Below are positions 48,128 to 56,432 of a stretch of DNA of 64,000 bases, piece after piece. Origin of the DNA: Amycolatopsis taiwanensis DSM 45107. Lineage in GTDB: Bacteria > Actinomycetota > Actinomycetes > Mycobacteriales > Pseudonocardiaceae. The position numbers were made by a program, and so were the translations under genes. Under the pieces are notes generated by a model, which saw only the letters and a program-made list of their open reading frames with translations, was not told where the DNA came from and ran no database searches. How positions within the stretch are numbered: the first letter of the stretch is position 1; each line of letters starts with the position of its first letter. The stretch spans positions 213,031 to 277,030 of the forward strand of contig NZ_JAFB01000009.1 of the NCBI RefSeq assembly GCF_000519205.1, given 5' to 3'.

Positions 48128-49759
48128 ATGGCAGACGATGCGCAACTCTGCGCGTTGCCAGGCTGTCAAACCGTCGTCGGGGAATCACGTGTCTACTGTT
48201 CCCCGGAACATCGACGTGATGCGCGACGGCTACGGCAGCGGGATCGCGTGACATGTCCGGAGATCGACGCGAAGGAACCGGGTACGACGCCGGAGATTCC
48301 GCGGGCGCGTTCGAATGGATCGAACCCGAGGGGGTCGAAGACCGCGTCCGGACCGAAGACACGGCCTCAACCGCCTCGCGCACTGCGGAAAAGGGTTGGC
48401 ACCATTGGCGCGGCCTTCGCGCTCGGTGCGGCCGGGATAGCGGTGTTCGTTTCGGCGGAGCCCACCTCTATCCCGGTATCGCTGCCCGCGATCGATGCGC
48501 CCGTGGTGAGCACGCCGGTGGACACGGCGGCGTGGGCGGAGCAGGCGCGGTCCGCGCTGGACTCGGTCAACCGGGAACTCCAGGACGTGTCCGCCGCGGA
48601 GGCAGCGATCAACGCCCTGCCCAAGGAACGTCGCGAGGCGCTCGCCGGCCAGGCGAACGCGCTCGCCGCGCACAAGGAGGCGCTGGCGAGGCAGTTGGCC
48701 ACGCTGAACACGGCACTGACCGCGCACACGCAACTTCCCGACACCCAGACGAATTTGAAGTCGGCGGAGCAACAACTCCAGTCGGTCGAGGCCACGCTCT
48801 CGCGTGATTCCGGCAGTCAGCAAGAGATCCTCAACGCGCAACGGGATTCGCTGCGACAGGCGGTCGAGTCGATGCGAGCCAGCGTGGAGGGTTTGCAGCG
48901 CACCCTCGCCGAGGCGACCAAGATGAGTCTGCCGTCGGAGAGCGACCTCGAAAGCATCAAGCGGCTCGCCGACAACGTGATCGCCCTGGCCAAACCCGAG
49001 GGCAACAACGGCAAGGGCAACAACGGCGAAGGTGACAACGGCCAAAGCAACGGTCGCCAGGACACCACGCCGGGTCAGCAGGGCACCGTGCAGGGCCTGC
49101 CCGCGGAGCAGGACCGCTCCAAGCGTGCGCAAAACCAGGTCACCACGGCCGCGCCGCCGAGCCCGAAGGCGCCCACGAAGACCGACACGGAGACGAGCAA
49201 GAAACCGGCCGACGAAACGGCGAAGGCGCCGGAGGCCGGGAAGAACACCAATCCCACCACGCCGGAGCCCACGACCACCGCTCCGGCCGCCACCACCCCG
49301 GAGGCGCAGCAGCAGGCCCAACAGGCGGCCGCCGACCTCCAGGCGGTGATCGCTCAGGCCGCGCAGGTGGCCGAGAAGGCCGCGCAGCTGGCGGACACCG
49401 CGGAGAAGAGCACCAGCAGCGACAGCGGAAGCAACGGCAGCGGAAGCAACAACGGCGGAAGCAGCAACTGGAGCGGCAGCCGCAGCGGAAGCGGCGGAGG
49501 TAGCAGCAGCCACGGCGGAAGCAGCAACTGGAGCGGCAGCCGCAGCGGCGGCAGCGACCAGAGCATCAGCCTCAGCAGCAGCGGCGACTGGAGCGGCAGC
49601 AACGGCGGGAGCAGCGGAGATACCAGCGACTGGAGCGGCAGCCACAGTGGCGGCAGCGACCAGAGCATCAGCCTCAGCAGCAGCGGCGACTGGAGCAGCA
49701 GCAATGGCGGCAGCAGTTCGGATTGCCCACCGCCGGAGGACTGCCCACCCTGTCCGTAG
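48128..49759 (+). CDS. Single-pass membrane protein: N-terminal Cys/His finger, coiled coil, Ser/Gly/Trp repeats
   Basis: The protein has 543 residues. Residues 8-28 form a small finger (CALPGC ... YCSPEHRRDARRL; Cys8, Cys13, Cys24, His28) on the predicted cytoplasmic side, followed by a basic linker. One helix (~91-109, GTIGAAFALGAAGIAVFVSA) spans the membrane. Residues ~130-280 are a long heptad-rich coiled coil, then a Gln/Thr/Pro-rich spacer. The C-terminus (~435-530) is Ser/Gly-rich with repeats of SSNWSGSRSG and the longer GGSDQSISLSSSGDWSGSN (twice), and ends DCPPPEDCPPCP. I know no characterised homologue. The design, an internal sensor-like finger and an external stalk, suggests signalling or adhesion. 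ATG 48128; nothing upstream argues for another start. Confidence 0.8.
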   Translation: MADDAQLCALPGCQTVVGESRVYCSPEHRRDARRLRQRDRVTCPEIDAKEPGTTPEIPRARSNGSNPRGSKTASGPKTRPQPPRALRKRVGTIGAAFALGAAGIAVFVSAEPTSIPVSLPAIDAPVVSTPVDTAAWAEQARSALDSVNRELQDVSAAEAAINALPKERREALAGQANALAAHKEALARQLATLNTALTAHTQLPDTQTNLKSAEQQLQSVEATLSRDSGSQQEILNAQRDSLRQAVESMRASVEGLQRTLAEATKMSLPSESDLESIKRLADNVIALAKPEGNNGKGNNGEGDNGQSNGRQDTTPGQQGTVQGLPAEQDRSKRAQNQVTTAAPPSPKAPTKTDTETSKKPADETAKAPEAGKNTNPTTPEPTTTAPAATTPEAQQQAQQAAADLQAVIAQAAQVAEKAAQLADTAEKSTSSDSGSNGSGSNNGGSSNWSGSRSGSGGGSSSHGGSSNWSGSRSGGSDQSISLSSSGDWSGSNGGSSGDTSDWSGSHSGGSDQSISLSSSGDWSSSNGGSSSDCPPPEDCPPCP

Positions 49760-49930
49760 TGGACGATCTCGGCGGAAGCCATCGGCGTGTGCCCTCACCG
49801 GCGCTCGAAGGAGCGGGAGGGCCGGCCGGTGGCTTTTGCCATGTCGGAAAGAACCCGCGATTCGTCGAATGCGCATCGGCGTGGAACTGGGCTGGCCGGC
49901 ACGGCGAACTGATCGGCGCGACGGCTGCCG

Positions 49931-50815
49931 TTACCGGTCGAGGACGGCCAGGTCGAGTTCCTGAAGCCGGATCGGGTCGGCGACGAGTTCGTACCCGGCG
50001 ATCCGCTCGCCCTCGACCGTGACTGTGAGGACGAGCGCCAGGCGAGCACGCGGCGCTACCACGATCCCCACGACACCGTTGACCAGCGCCGGCTCCGCGA
50101 ACTGCGCGTTCCGTCCGAAGACGACGATCTCTTCCGCCACGGCGCGCGCACCACGGACCTCGGTTGCCCGGCCCGTCGGCAGGGCGGCCTGGTCCGCCCT
50201 CCGCACGACGTCGGGAACCAACACCGCGAGAACCGCGTCGACATCACCGGCCCGCGAGGCAGCCAGGAACGCCTCGATCACGTGCCGCTGCCGGGCAAGT
50301 TCGACACCAGGAACCGAGGGAGTACCGCGCACCTTCTGGCGTGCGCGGCTGGCAAGCTTCTTCGTGGTGACCGTGGAGCGATCCACGATGGGCGCGATTT
50401 CGTCGAACGGGACGGCGAACATGTCGTGCAGCACGAACGCGATCCGCTCGGCGGGTCCCAGCCGGTCCAGCACGACCAGCAGTGCGCGGCCGACCGAGTC
50501 GGCGAGCAACGCTTCCTGAGCCGGGTCGCCGGCCGGAGCGGGGTCCGGGCTCTGGTCGGAAACCTGGTGGCCGGCAAGTTCCTCTCGTCGGGACTCACGG
50601 GCGCGCAGCATGTCGAGGCATACGCGCGACACGACCGTTGTCAGCCATCCGCCGAGGTTATTGATGCTGTTGGCGTCGACACGCATCAACCGCAACCAGG
50701 CTTCCTGGACTGCGTCCTCCGCCTCGCTCAGCGAACCGAGGATCCGGTAGGCGACTGTTCGTAGGTGATCGCGATGCGCGTCGAAACGGGCCGCGAGCCC
50801 GTCGTCCCTTTTCAC
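49931..50815 (-). CDS. SigJ-like ECF sigma factor with SnoaL-like C-terminal domain
   Basis: The 294-residue protein has region 2 at ~10-75 (RFDAHRDHLRTVAYRILGS, AEDAVQEAWLRLMR) and region 4 at ~110-165 (LDRLGPAERIAFVLHDMFAV, VDRSTVTTKKLASRARQKVR). The C-terminal ~115 residues form a SnoaL_2/NTF2-like domain (HVIEAFLAASRAGDVDAVLA). This is the ECF41/SigJ type, where the C-terminal domain replaces an anti-sigma. M. tuberculosis SigJ is linked to oxidative stress. No carboxymuconolactone decarboxylase partner lies beside it; the divergent nitroreductase, 96 bp away, is a possible target. Confidence 0.93.
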   Translation of the reverse strand: MKRDDGLAARFDAHRDHLRTVAYRILGSLSEAEDAVQEAWLRLMRVDANSINNLGGWLTTVVSRVCLDMLRARESRREELAGHQVSDQSPDPAPAGDPAQEALLADSVGRALLVVLDRLGPAERIAFVLHDMFAVPFDEIAPIVDRSTVTTKKLASRARQKVRGTPSVPGVELARQRHVIEAFLAASRAGDVDAVLAVLVPDVVRRADQAALPTGRATEVRGARAVAEEIVVFGRNAQFAEPALVNGVVGIVVAPRARLALVLTVTVEGERIAGYELVADPIRLQELDLAVLDR

Positions 50816-50911
50816 CGGTCACCTCTCCGCGTCGCCACCCGTCAACACTAGAGAAGCCCAAGAAGGCGGGTGACCGACGACCCGTTCGACCAGTACAGGA
50901 GGTAGCTGCTT

Positions 50912-51577
50912 TTGGACGTCTACCAGGCAGTTTCGAGCCGGCGAGCAGTACGCGCGTTTACTGACGAACCTGTTCCGCGAGAGGTGCTCGAGCGGGTGCT
51001 CTCCCATGCTGTCCGCGCACCGTCCGGGTCGAACCTTCAGCCGTGGAACACCTACGCGCTGATCGGCGCACCCTTGGCCGAGTTGAAGAAGCGCACGGCC
51101 GAGCGAGTGGCCGCGGGCGATCCCGGGGATGAGCGGGAGTACCAGATGTATCCGCCCGAGCTGAAGTCCCCATACCGCGAGCGCCGACTCGCCGCCGCCG
51201 AGCAGCGCTGTGCCGCTCTTGGGATTCCACGCCAGGACAAGCGGGCACGAGCTGAGGCGGTCGCTGCGAACTGGGACTGTTTTGGTGCGCCCGCCGCCCT
51301 GTTCTGCTACATCGATCGCGACCTGGGGCCGGCCCAGTGGGCCGACATCGGGATGTACCTGCAGACCATCATGTTGCTACTCCGCGCGGAAGGGCTGCAC
51401 AGCTGCCCGCAAATGGCGTGGTCGGTGTACCGCGAGACGGTGGCGGAGGTTGTTTCACCGCCCGACGGGTTCATCTTGTTCTGTGGCATGTCGATCGGCT
51501 TCGAGGACACCTCCGCGAATCACGCCCGCATCGAGCGCGCACCGCTCGCCGAGACCGTCACGTTCCTGGACGGCTAG
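50912..51577 (+). CDS. Nitroreductase-family flavoenzyme
   Basis: The protein has 221 residues from TTG 50912, behind AGGAGG (50897-50902). The FMN-binding opening is SSRRAVRAFTDEPVPREVLE and RAPSGSNLQPWNTYAL (~35-50), the latter a nitroreductase hallmark. WADIGMYLQTIMLLLRAEGL (~140-159) forms the dimer interface and IGFEDTSA replaces the usual VGxP region. Function: NAD(P)H reduction of nitro- or quinone compounds. It is divergent from the SigJ-like gene, which may direct its expression. Confidence 0.9.
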   Translation: MDVYQAVSSRRAVRAFTDEPVPREVLERVLSHAVRAPSGSNLQPWNTYALIGAPLAELKKRTAERVAAGDPGDEREYQMYPPELKSPYRERRLAAAEQRCAALGIPRQDKRARAEAVAANWDCFGAPAALFCYIDRDLGPAQWADIGMYLQTIMLLLRAEGLHSCPQMAWSVYRETVAEVVSPPDGFILFCGMSIGFEDTSANHARIERAPLAETVTFLDG

Positions 51578-51654
51578 GGCCTGTGTCGAACTCGGCTGGG
51601 CCGGGTCGGGCTGATTTTGACGTTTTGCCCGAACCCAGAACTCGCCCTCCCGAG

Positions 51655-51687
51655 CCGGGGACACGCCAGCACCTGGCGTGTCCCCGG
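51655..51687. terminator. 13 bp perfect hairpin between nitroreductase and epoxide hydrolase
   Basis: CCGGGGACACGCC (51655-51667) and GGCGTGTCCCCGG (51675-51687) pair perfectly around a 7-base loop. The right arm is also the first unit of the 21 bp repeat array. It is placed to end both convergent transcripts. Confidence 0.7.
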
Positions 51688-51780
51688 TTCAGGCACGCGA
51701 GTTCCCGGTTCAGGCACGCGAGTTCCCGGTTCGGCCGGGCGTGTCCCCGGTCCAGGCACTTGAGTTCCGGCTTCCGAACA
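51676..51780. repeat. Four to five 21 bp direct units (array 3)
   Basis: Units start at 51676, 51697, 51718 and 51739 (GCGTGTCCCCGGTTCAGGC type alternating with GCGAGTTCCCGGTTCAGGC), with a degenerate fifth at 51760. The GCGAGTTCC and GCGTGTCCCC cores equal those of arrays 1 and 2, but the period is 21 bp and only one inverted copy (51655-51667) remains on the left. Confidence 0.8.
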
Positions 51781-51862
51781 CAGACACCGACGGCAAACCG
51801 CTCGCGCTGCACGGCATGACCGCCCAATTCCGCGTGCAGGCCCGGCAACCCCGGCAGAACGA

Positions 51863-52936
51863 CTAGTGGGTAAGGAAGAAGTCCCGGACGTCCCCGGCGA
51901 GCAGATCCGGCACCTCCATCGCGGCGAAGTGGCCACCGCGCTCGAACTCCGACCAGTGCCTGATGTCGTACAGCCGCTCGGCCAGCGGCCGCACCGACTG
52001 CGTGATGTCGTGTGCGAACACCGCCACGCCGAGCGGCACCCGGCACGGCTGCTGGCTCCCCCGCGGGGTGTCGTGGTGGAACCGGCCGGAGGAGGCCGCG
52101 GTCGCGGTCAGCCAGTACAGCGAGACGTCGGTGAGCAGCCGGTCGTCGCTGACCGGCGTGGCGGGGTCGGTCCACTGTGCGAATCGCTCGGCGATCCAGA
52201 CCAGTTGGCCGACCGGCGAGTCGGTCAGCGCGTAGCCGATGGTCTGCGGGGTGAGCGCCTGCAGAGCCTGGTACGGCGGGCGGTTCGCCATCAGCTGCCT
52301 GACCTTGTCCAGCCGGGCCTCATCCGCTTCGGACAGCTCGACGTCGGGGTCCGGCCGGGTCGGCAGGTAGTTGACGTGCACCCCGACGACATGCTCGGGC
52401 GCGACCGCGCCGAGTGCGATGGAGATGCCCGCGCCGAAGTCTCCGCCCTGCGCGCCGTAGCGCTCGTACCCCAGGCGGTGCATCAGCTCGGCCCAAGCCC
52501 GGGCGACCCGGACGGCGTCCCAGCCGCGCTCGTGGGTCGGCCCGGAGAACCCGAAGCCGGGGATGGACGGAATCACCAGGTGGAAGTCGCGCGACAGCGG
52601 TTCGATCACGTCGAGGAACTCCAGGAACGAACCGGGCCAGCCGTGGGTGAGGATCAGCGCGAGTGCGTCCGGCTTGGCGGACCGGACGTGGACGAAGTGG
52701 ATGTTCTGGCCTTCGATCTCGGTGGTGAAGTGCGGGAGCTCGTTGAGCTTGGCCTCGTGCTCGCGCCAGTCGTAGCCGGTGCGCCAGTATTCGGCCAGCT
52801 CCTGCAGGCGCGCCAGCGGGAAGCCGTAGTCCCACCCGGCGTCGGCGACCTCGTTGGGCCAGCGGGTTCGGGAGAGCCGGTCGGTCAGATCGTCGAGGTC
52901 GGCCTGGGGGATGTCGATGTGGAAGGGCTTGATCAT
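51863..52936 (-). CDS. Epoxide hydrolase (alpha/beta-hydrolase with EHN domain)
   Basis: The 357-residue protein has the EHN N-terminal domain (~1-105) with DLTDRLSRTRWPNEV and WREHEAKLNELPHF. The hydrolase core has the oxyanion loop ILTHGWPGSFLEF (~95-107), nucleophile Asp in QGGDFGAGIS (~165), an acid in the lid region and the final His in RGGHFAAMEVPDLL (~335-348). It opens epoxides to diols, for detoxification or secondary metabolism. ATG 52936 follows CTGGAG. It is divergent from a MarR regulator with twin palindromes. Confidence 0.93.
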   Translation of the reverse strand: MIKPFHIDIPQADLDDLTDRLSRTRWPNEVADAGWDYGFPLARLQELAEYWRTGYDWREHEAKLNELPHFTTEIEGQNIHFVHVRSAKPDALALILTHGWPGSFLEFLDVIEPLSRDFHLVIPSIPGFGFSGPTHERGWDAVRVARAWAELMHRLGYERYGAQGGDFGAGISIALGAVAPEHVVGVHVNYLPTRPDPDVELSEADEARLDKVRQLMANRPPYQALQALTPQTIGYALTDSPVGQLVWIAERFAQWTDPATPVSDDRLLTDVSLYWLTATAASSGRFHHDTPRGSQQPCRVPLGVAVFAHDITQSVRPLAERLYDIRHWSEFERGGHFAAMEVPDLLAGDVRDFFLTH

Positions 52937-53045
52937 GGTCTTGACTCCAGAGATTCATTCGTCGTGAACAGGTCGGCGATCTCGATACGGTCGGCGATCG
53001 AAGGGTCCGTGGGCATGGGCATCCATTTCGTGGGCGAGACCAACA

Positions 53046-53087
53046 TTGGCGGCGCCAACCATACACAGATTCGTTGGCTACGCCAAC
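53046..53087. promoter_or_regulatory. Twin TTGGC-NNN-GCCAA operators between epoxide hydrolase and marR
   Basis: TTGGCGGCGCCAA (53046-53058) and GTTGGCTACGCCAAC (53073-53087) share arms and a 3-base spacer, centred 28 bp apart. ACCATACAC (53058-53066) and GTGTATGGT (53089-53097) form an outer pair around the second site. The second operator lies 17 bp before the marR GTG start. Confidence 0.75.
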
Positions 53088-53103
53088 GGTGTATGGTGGC
53101 TGC

Positions 53104-53544
53104 GTGGACGAGACACCCGCACGCCTGGCCGTGAAGCCGAGCTGGCTGCTCACCCAGTTGGCAGTGCACGCCCACCGGTTGTCGTCCGGTGGTTTCGCCG
53201 AGGTGGGTGCGCGCGGGTACCACTACCGCATCCTGGCCGCGCTGGCTGAGTTCGGGGTGGCCAGTCAGGCCGAGCTTGGCCGGCGTTGCAGCATGGACCG
53301 CAGTGACGTCGTGGCGGCGATCAACGAACTGGCCGAGCAGGGTTTCCTCGAGCGGACGCCGGACCCGGACGACCGAAGGCGCAACATGGTGACCCTCACC
53401 AAGCCGGGCGATCGGCAACTGCGGCGCCTGGACCGAGCGCTCGACAAGGTGCAGGACGACCTGCTCGGACCGCTTTCGGCCGAGGACCGGCAGAACTTGA
53501 CCCGCCTGCTCACGCGATTACTGACGCACCACCAAGGCAAATGA
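53104..53544 (+). CDS. MarR-family repressor of the epoxide hydrolase
   Basis: The protein has 146 residues from GTG 53104; a longer frame from 53074 would run through the operator. The winged HTH spans ~45-105: HYRILAALAEFGVASQAELG, MDRSDVVAAINELAEQGFL and the wing RTPDPDDRRRNMVTL. It is divergent from epoxide hydrolase across two identical operators and is followed by a convergent TPR gene with a 38 bp gap. Confidence 0.92.
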   Translation: MDETPARLAVKPSWLLTQLAVHAHRLSSGGFAEVGARGYHYRILAALAEFGVASQAELGRRCSMDRSDVVAAINELAEQGFLERTPDPDDRRRNMVTLTKPGDRQLRRLDRALDKVQDDLLGPLSAEDRQNLTRLLTRLLTHHQGK

Positions 53545-53582
53545 ACAGGGTTGTTCGCGTATCGCGGCACCCCGAGCGGCGA

Positions 53583-56432
53583 TCACTCCGCGGCGCGGTC
53601 GCCTTCGGCGCGAAGCTCGGCTGCTTCGGCAGAGCGGCCCAGTTGGTCCAGTGCGGTGGCCAGTGCCGTTCGCGCCGCTTCGCCGGCCCTGGCCTCGCCG
53701 CTCAACGCGTCGTGCGCGCTGCGCAGCCAGGGTTCGGCCTCCTCGGCACGGCCCGCCTGCAGGAGCAGGTTCCCCAAGGTCAGCTCCGCGCCGGGAATCC
53801 GGTGTGTGGCACCGGATACGCGGAAGCCGTCCACCGCGCCGCGCGCGTGGGTCACCGCGTCGTCCAGCCGGTCCGCGGCGTGCAGAATGCGTGCGCCGTT
53901 GGCGCCCAGCTGTGCTTGGTGGTACGCCTTGACGCCGGGTTGCTCGTCGGGCAGATCCGCGACGGCTTGCTCTGCCTCGGCCAACACCTCGACGGCACGT
54001 GGCACGTTCCCGGACCACATCAGGGAAAGCGCTTCCTGGTAGCGGCAGTACGCGGCGTGGAAAGGATCAGCTGATCGCTGCGCGAGATCGGCTGCCTCCC
54101 GATACCGCTGCGCGGCCATCGCGTCCTGGTCGAGCCGGTCCAACAGTTCCGCCGTGTCGACCAGAACCTGGGCCAACAGATCCGTTTCCCCGCGTTGCGT
54201 GGCGTGTGCGATCACCTCGTCGTAGCGCGCCAGAGCCGGTTCGGCCTCACCGAGGTCCGCGTGCGCCCGGGCCAGCAGGTACCGGCATCGGTCGGCCGCC
54301 TGTGCCTCGCCGAGTGCCTCGAACGCGTCGAGCGCCTCCTCGGCCAACTCGGCACTGTCCCACGGTTGCCCGGTCGCGTGGTAGGCCACGGCGAGCAGGT
54401 GCCTGCAGTGCGCGGACAGCTCCGCTTCGTCCGCGAGCGTCGCGAGCCCGACCGCGTCGAACAGACCTGAAATGGCTTCGGCCGGCCGGTTCGCCTGCAT
54501 GAGCAGTTCGGCCTGACCATGCAGCATGGAGGCACGCAGCGCCGGCGACGCGTCCGCGGGCAGCGCGTCCAGGGCGGTCCGGTACTCGGCCAGCGCACCG
54601 TCCAGGTCTCCCACGACCTGCCTCAGCCGAGCCAGCCGGGCACCGGTGCCGGCGACCATGATGGGGACGTCCGCTTCGCGGAAGGCGGCCGCGGTCGCCT
54701 CGGCGACCACGATCATGGTCTCGGCCTGACCGGCCGCGCCGTCATAATGGTCCAGCCGTTCCAGCCCGACAGCGCCGATGGCCAGCGGATCGCCGCACTC
54801 CCGCGCGATCGAGTCGGCTTCCGCCAGCAGCTGTTCGACCTCGGCCGGCTCGCCGGTGGCGACCAGTCCGTCGATCAGCCGTAGCCGAGTCCAGACCCGC
54901 TGCGCTCCGTCCCCGGCCGCGTCGAAGTAGGTCACGCCTGCCCGGAGCAACGGTATGCCCTCCGCACCGCGATCTGTTCGACAGAGTACGACACCCAGCC
55001 TGCTCAAGGTGTTCTGCCTTCGGTCCTCGTCGCCGGCGGCCTCGAACAACGCGACCGCCGCGCGCAGGTCTCCTTCGGCGGCGCTGCCCCTCGGGTCCGT
55101 CGCGAGCCTGGCTCGTAGCACCATGATGCGTCCGGCCAGCACCGGATCTTCATCGGGTTTGAGAGGTTCGTGCCTGCGCAGGACTTCCTTGGCCACGGCC
55201 GGATGCTGGCGCAGCAGTTCCCGTTCGGCCCGCTCGACGAGTTCCTCGGCGGACTTCTCCGTCAGGTCCTCGGTCGGCGCCGGTGCGGTGGTTCTGGGGG
55301 TGGGCTGCCGGGGGATCGCCGACAGTGGGATGCCCTCGGCGACGGGTTCGGCGTCCAGCAAGGCCTGGACGCGCGCGGTCTGGTACCCGGTGGCGTTCCG
55401 CACGTCGAACCGGGCCGCGGTGTCCAATGCTTGGCGCGCAAGGGTTTCCCGCAACTCGGCGACCGTCGGCTCGGTCGCGGGCCGGTCGCCATCGGCCGGT
55501 CGCCGCACCCGCTGCGTGCCGTGGCCCGCCTGCTCGATCCGGCGCAGCAACAGCGCACCGGACGCGGCGAACTCCATGCCCGCGTACGGGCTGGACGCTC
55601 GGTCCAACCAGCCCAGATGCCGCTCCAGCAGGGTCAGGCCGGCCACCTCGTTCCCGGTGCGCGCGCAGAACTCCAGGTGGTGCGCCAGCATCTCGATGTC
55701 CTGCGGCTTGGTACGCAGCAGCCGGTAGGCACGCCGGTGCGCGTCGCGGGCCTCGGCAAGGCGGCCGGTCCGTGCGTACGGCAGCAGCAGCGCTGTGAGG
55801 ATGTGCTGCGGCTGCTCGCTGCACGTCAGGTGTTCGTCGTGTAGCACGGGCTCCGCGACCGCGATGGCTTCCTCGTCCCGGTTGCGTGAGCTGAGGTAAA
55901 CCGCCTTGTCGGTCGGCTCGCAGCCGATGCAGTCGGACAACACGTCCCGAGGGGCCTGCGCCCACCGGTCGTACCACTGGTCCGCGGCCGGCAGGTCGCC
56001 CACGTGCTCGGCGGCGTGATGCCGATAGGTGTACACGGCGTGCAGGCTGTGTCCGCCCGCGCGGAACCGTCGCTCCATGTCGTCCAGCGCGGTCTCCACC
56101 CGGGCCAGCGGCACTTCCGGGAACTTGGTCATCGCGCTGACCACGTGCTTGAACGACCACAGCAGCGAGTGCGACACCCAGGGCTCGTACTCCGCCGGAT
56201 TGGCGTCGTAGTCGGCAAGGCAGCGGGCGAACGGCACGAACAGCCGAACCCGCGCCGGGCCCATCGCGTAGGAGCCGATCAGCTTCATCCGGGTGTCGAA
56301 GGCGAGCCGGGTGAACTCGCCCGCCTCGGCATGCCGCAACACGTTCTCCAGGTGTGCATCCCTGGTTTCCCCGTACGGCAGGCTGCTCGCTTGCTGAAGC
56401 AACTCGCGCAGGTCGGACTCGGTCGGGCTCAC
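53583..56432 (-). CDS. Large tetratricopeptide-repeat protein coupled to the HSP90-like gene
   Basis: The protein has 949 residues, starting at GTG 56432 inside the HSP90-like stop codon (GTGA). It has no signal peptide or membrane segment. Nearly the whole length is helical repeats: an N-terminal solenoid (~1-330) with SSRNRDEEAIAVAEPVLHDE and YARTGRLAEARDAHRRAY, a Pro/Thr-rich hinge (~345-385) and a C-terminal TPR block (~390-949) with many GAxxxY-type units such as GDLDGALAEYRTALDAL and LGEAEPALARYDEVIAHA. No ATPase or enzyme motif is visible. The tight coupling, and the known use of TPR proteins as HSP90 co-chaperones in eukaryotes, suggest it is the client adaptor or partner of the HSP90-like protein. 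Confidence 0.85.
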   Translation of the reverse strand: MSPTESDLRELLQQASSLPYGETRDAHLENVLRHAEAGEFTRLAFDTRMKLIGSYAMGPARVRLFVPFARCLADYDANPAEYEPWVSHSLLWSFKHVVSAMTKFPEVPLARVETALDDMERRFRAGGHSLHAVYTYRHHAAEHVGDLPAADQWYDRWAQAPRDVLSDCIGCEPTDKAVYLSSRNRDEEAIAVAEPVLHDEHLTCSEQPQHILTALLLPYARTGRLAEARDAHRRAYRLLRTKPQDIEMLAHHLEFCARTGNEVAGLTLLERHLGWLDRASSPYAGMEFAASGALLLRRIEQAGHGTQRVRRPADGDRPATEPTVAELRETLARQALDTAARFDVRNATGYQTARVQALLDAEPVAEGIPLSAIPRQPTPRTTAPAPTEDLTEKSAEELVERAERELLRQHPAVAKEVLRRHEPLKPDEDPVLAGRIMVLRARLATDPRGSAAEGDLRAAVALFEAAGDEDRRQNTLSRLGVVLCRTDRGAEGIPLLRAGVTYFDAAGDGAQRVWTRLRLIDGLVATGEPAEVEQLLAEADSIARECGDPLAIGAVGLERLDHYDGAAGQAETMIVVAEATAAAFREADVPIMVAGTGARLARLRQVVGDLDGALAEYRTALDALPADASPALRASMLHGQAELLMQANRPAEAISGLFDAVGLATLADEAELSAHCRHLLAVAYHATGQPWDSAELAEEALDAFEALGEAQAADRCRYLLARAHADLGEAEPALARYDEVIAHATQRGETDLLAQVLVDTAELLDRLDQDAMAAQRYREAADLAQRSADPFHAAYCRYQEALSLMWSGNVPRAVEVLAEAEQAVADLPDEQPGVKAYHQAQLGANGARILHAADRLDDAVTHARGAVDGFRVSGATHRIPGAELTLGNLLLQAGRAEEAEPWLRSAHDALSGEARAGEAARTALATALDQLGRSAEAAELRAEGDRAAE

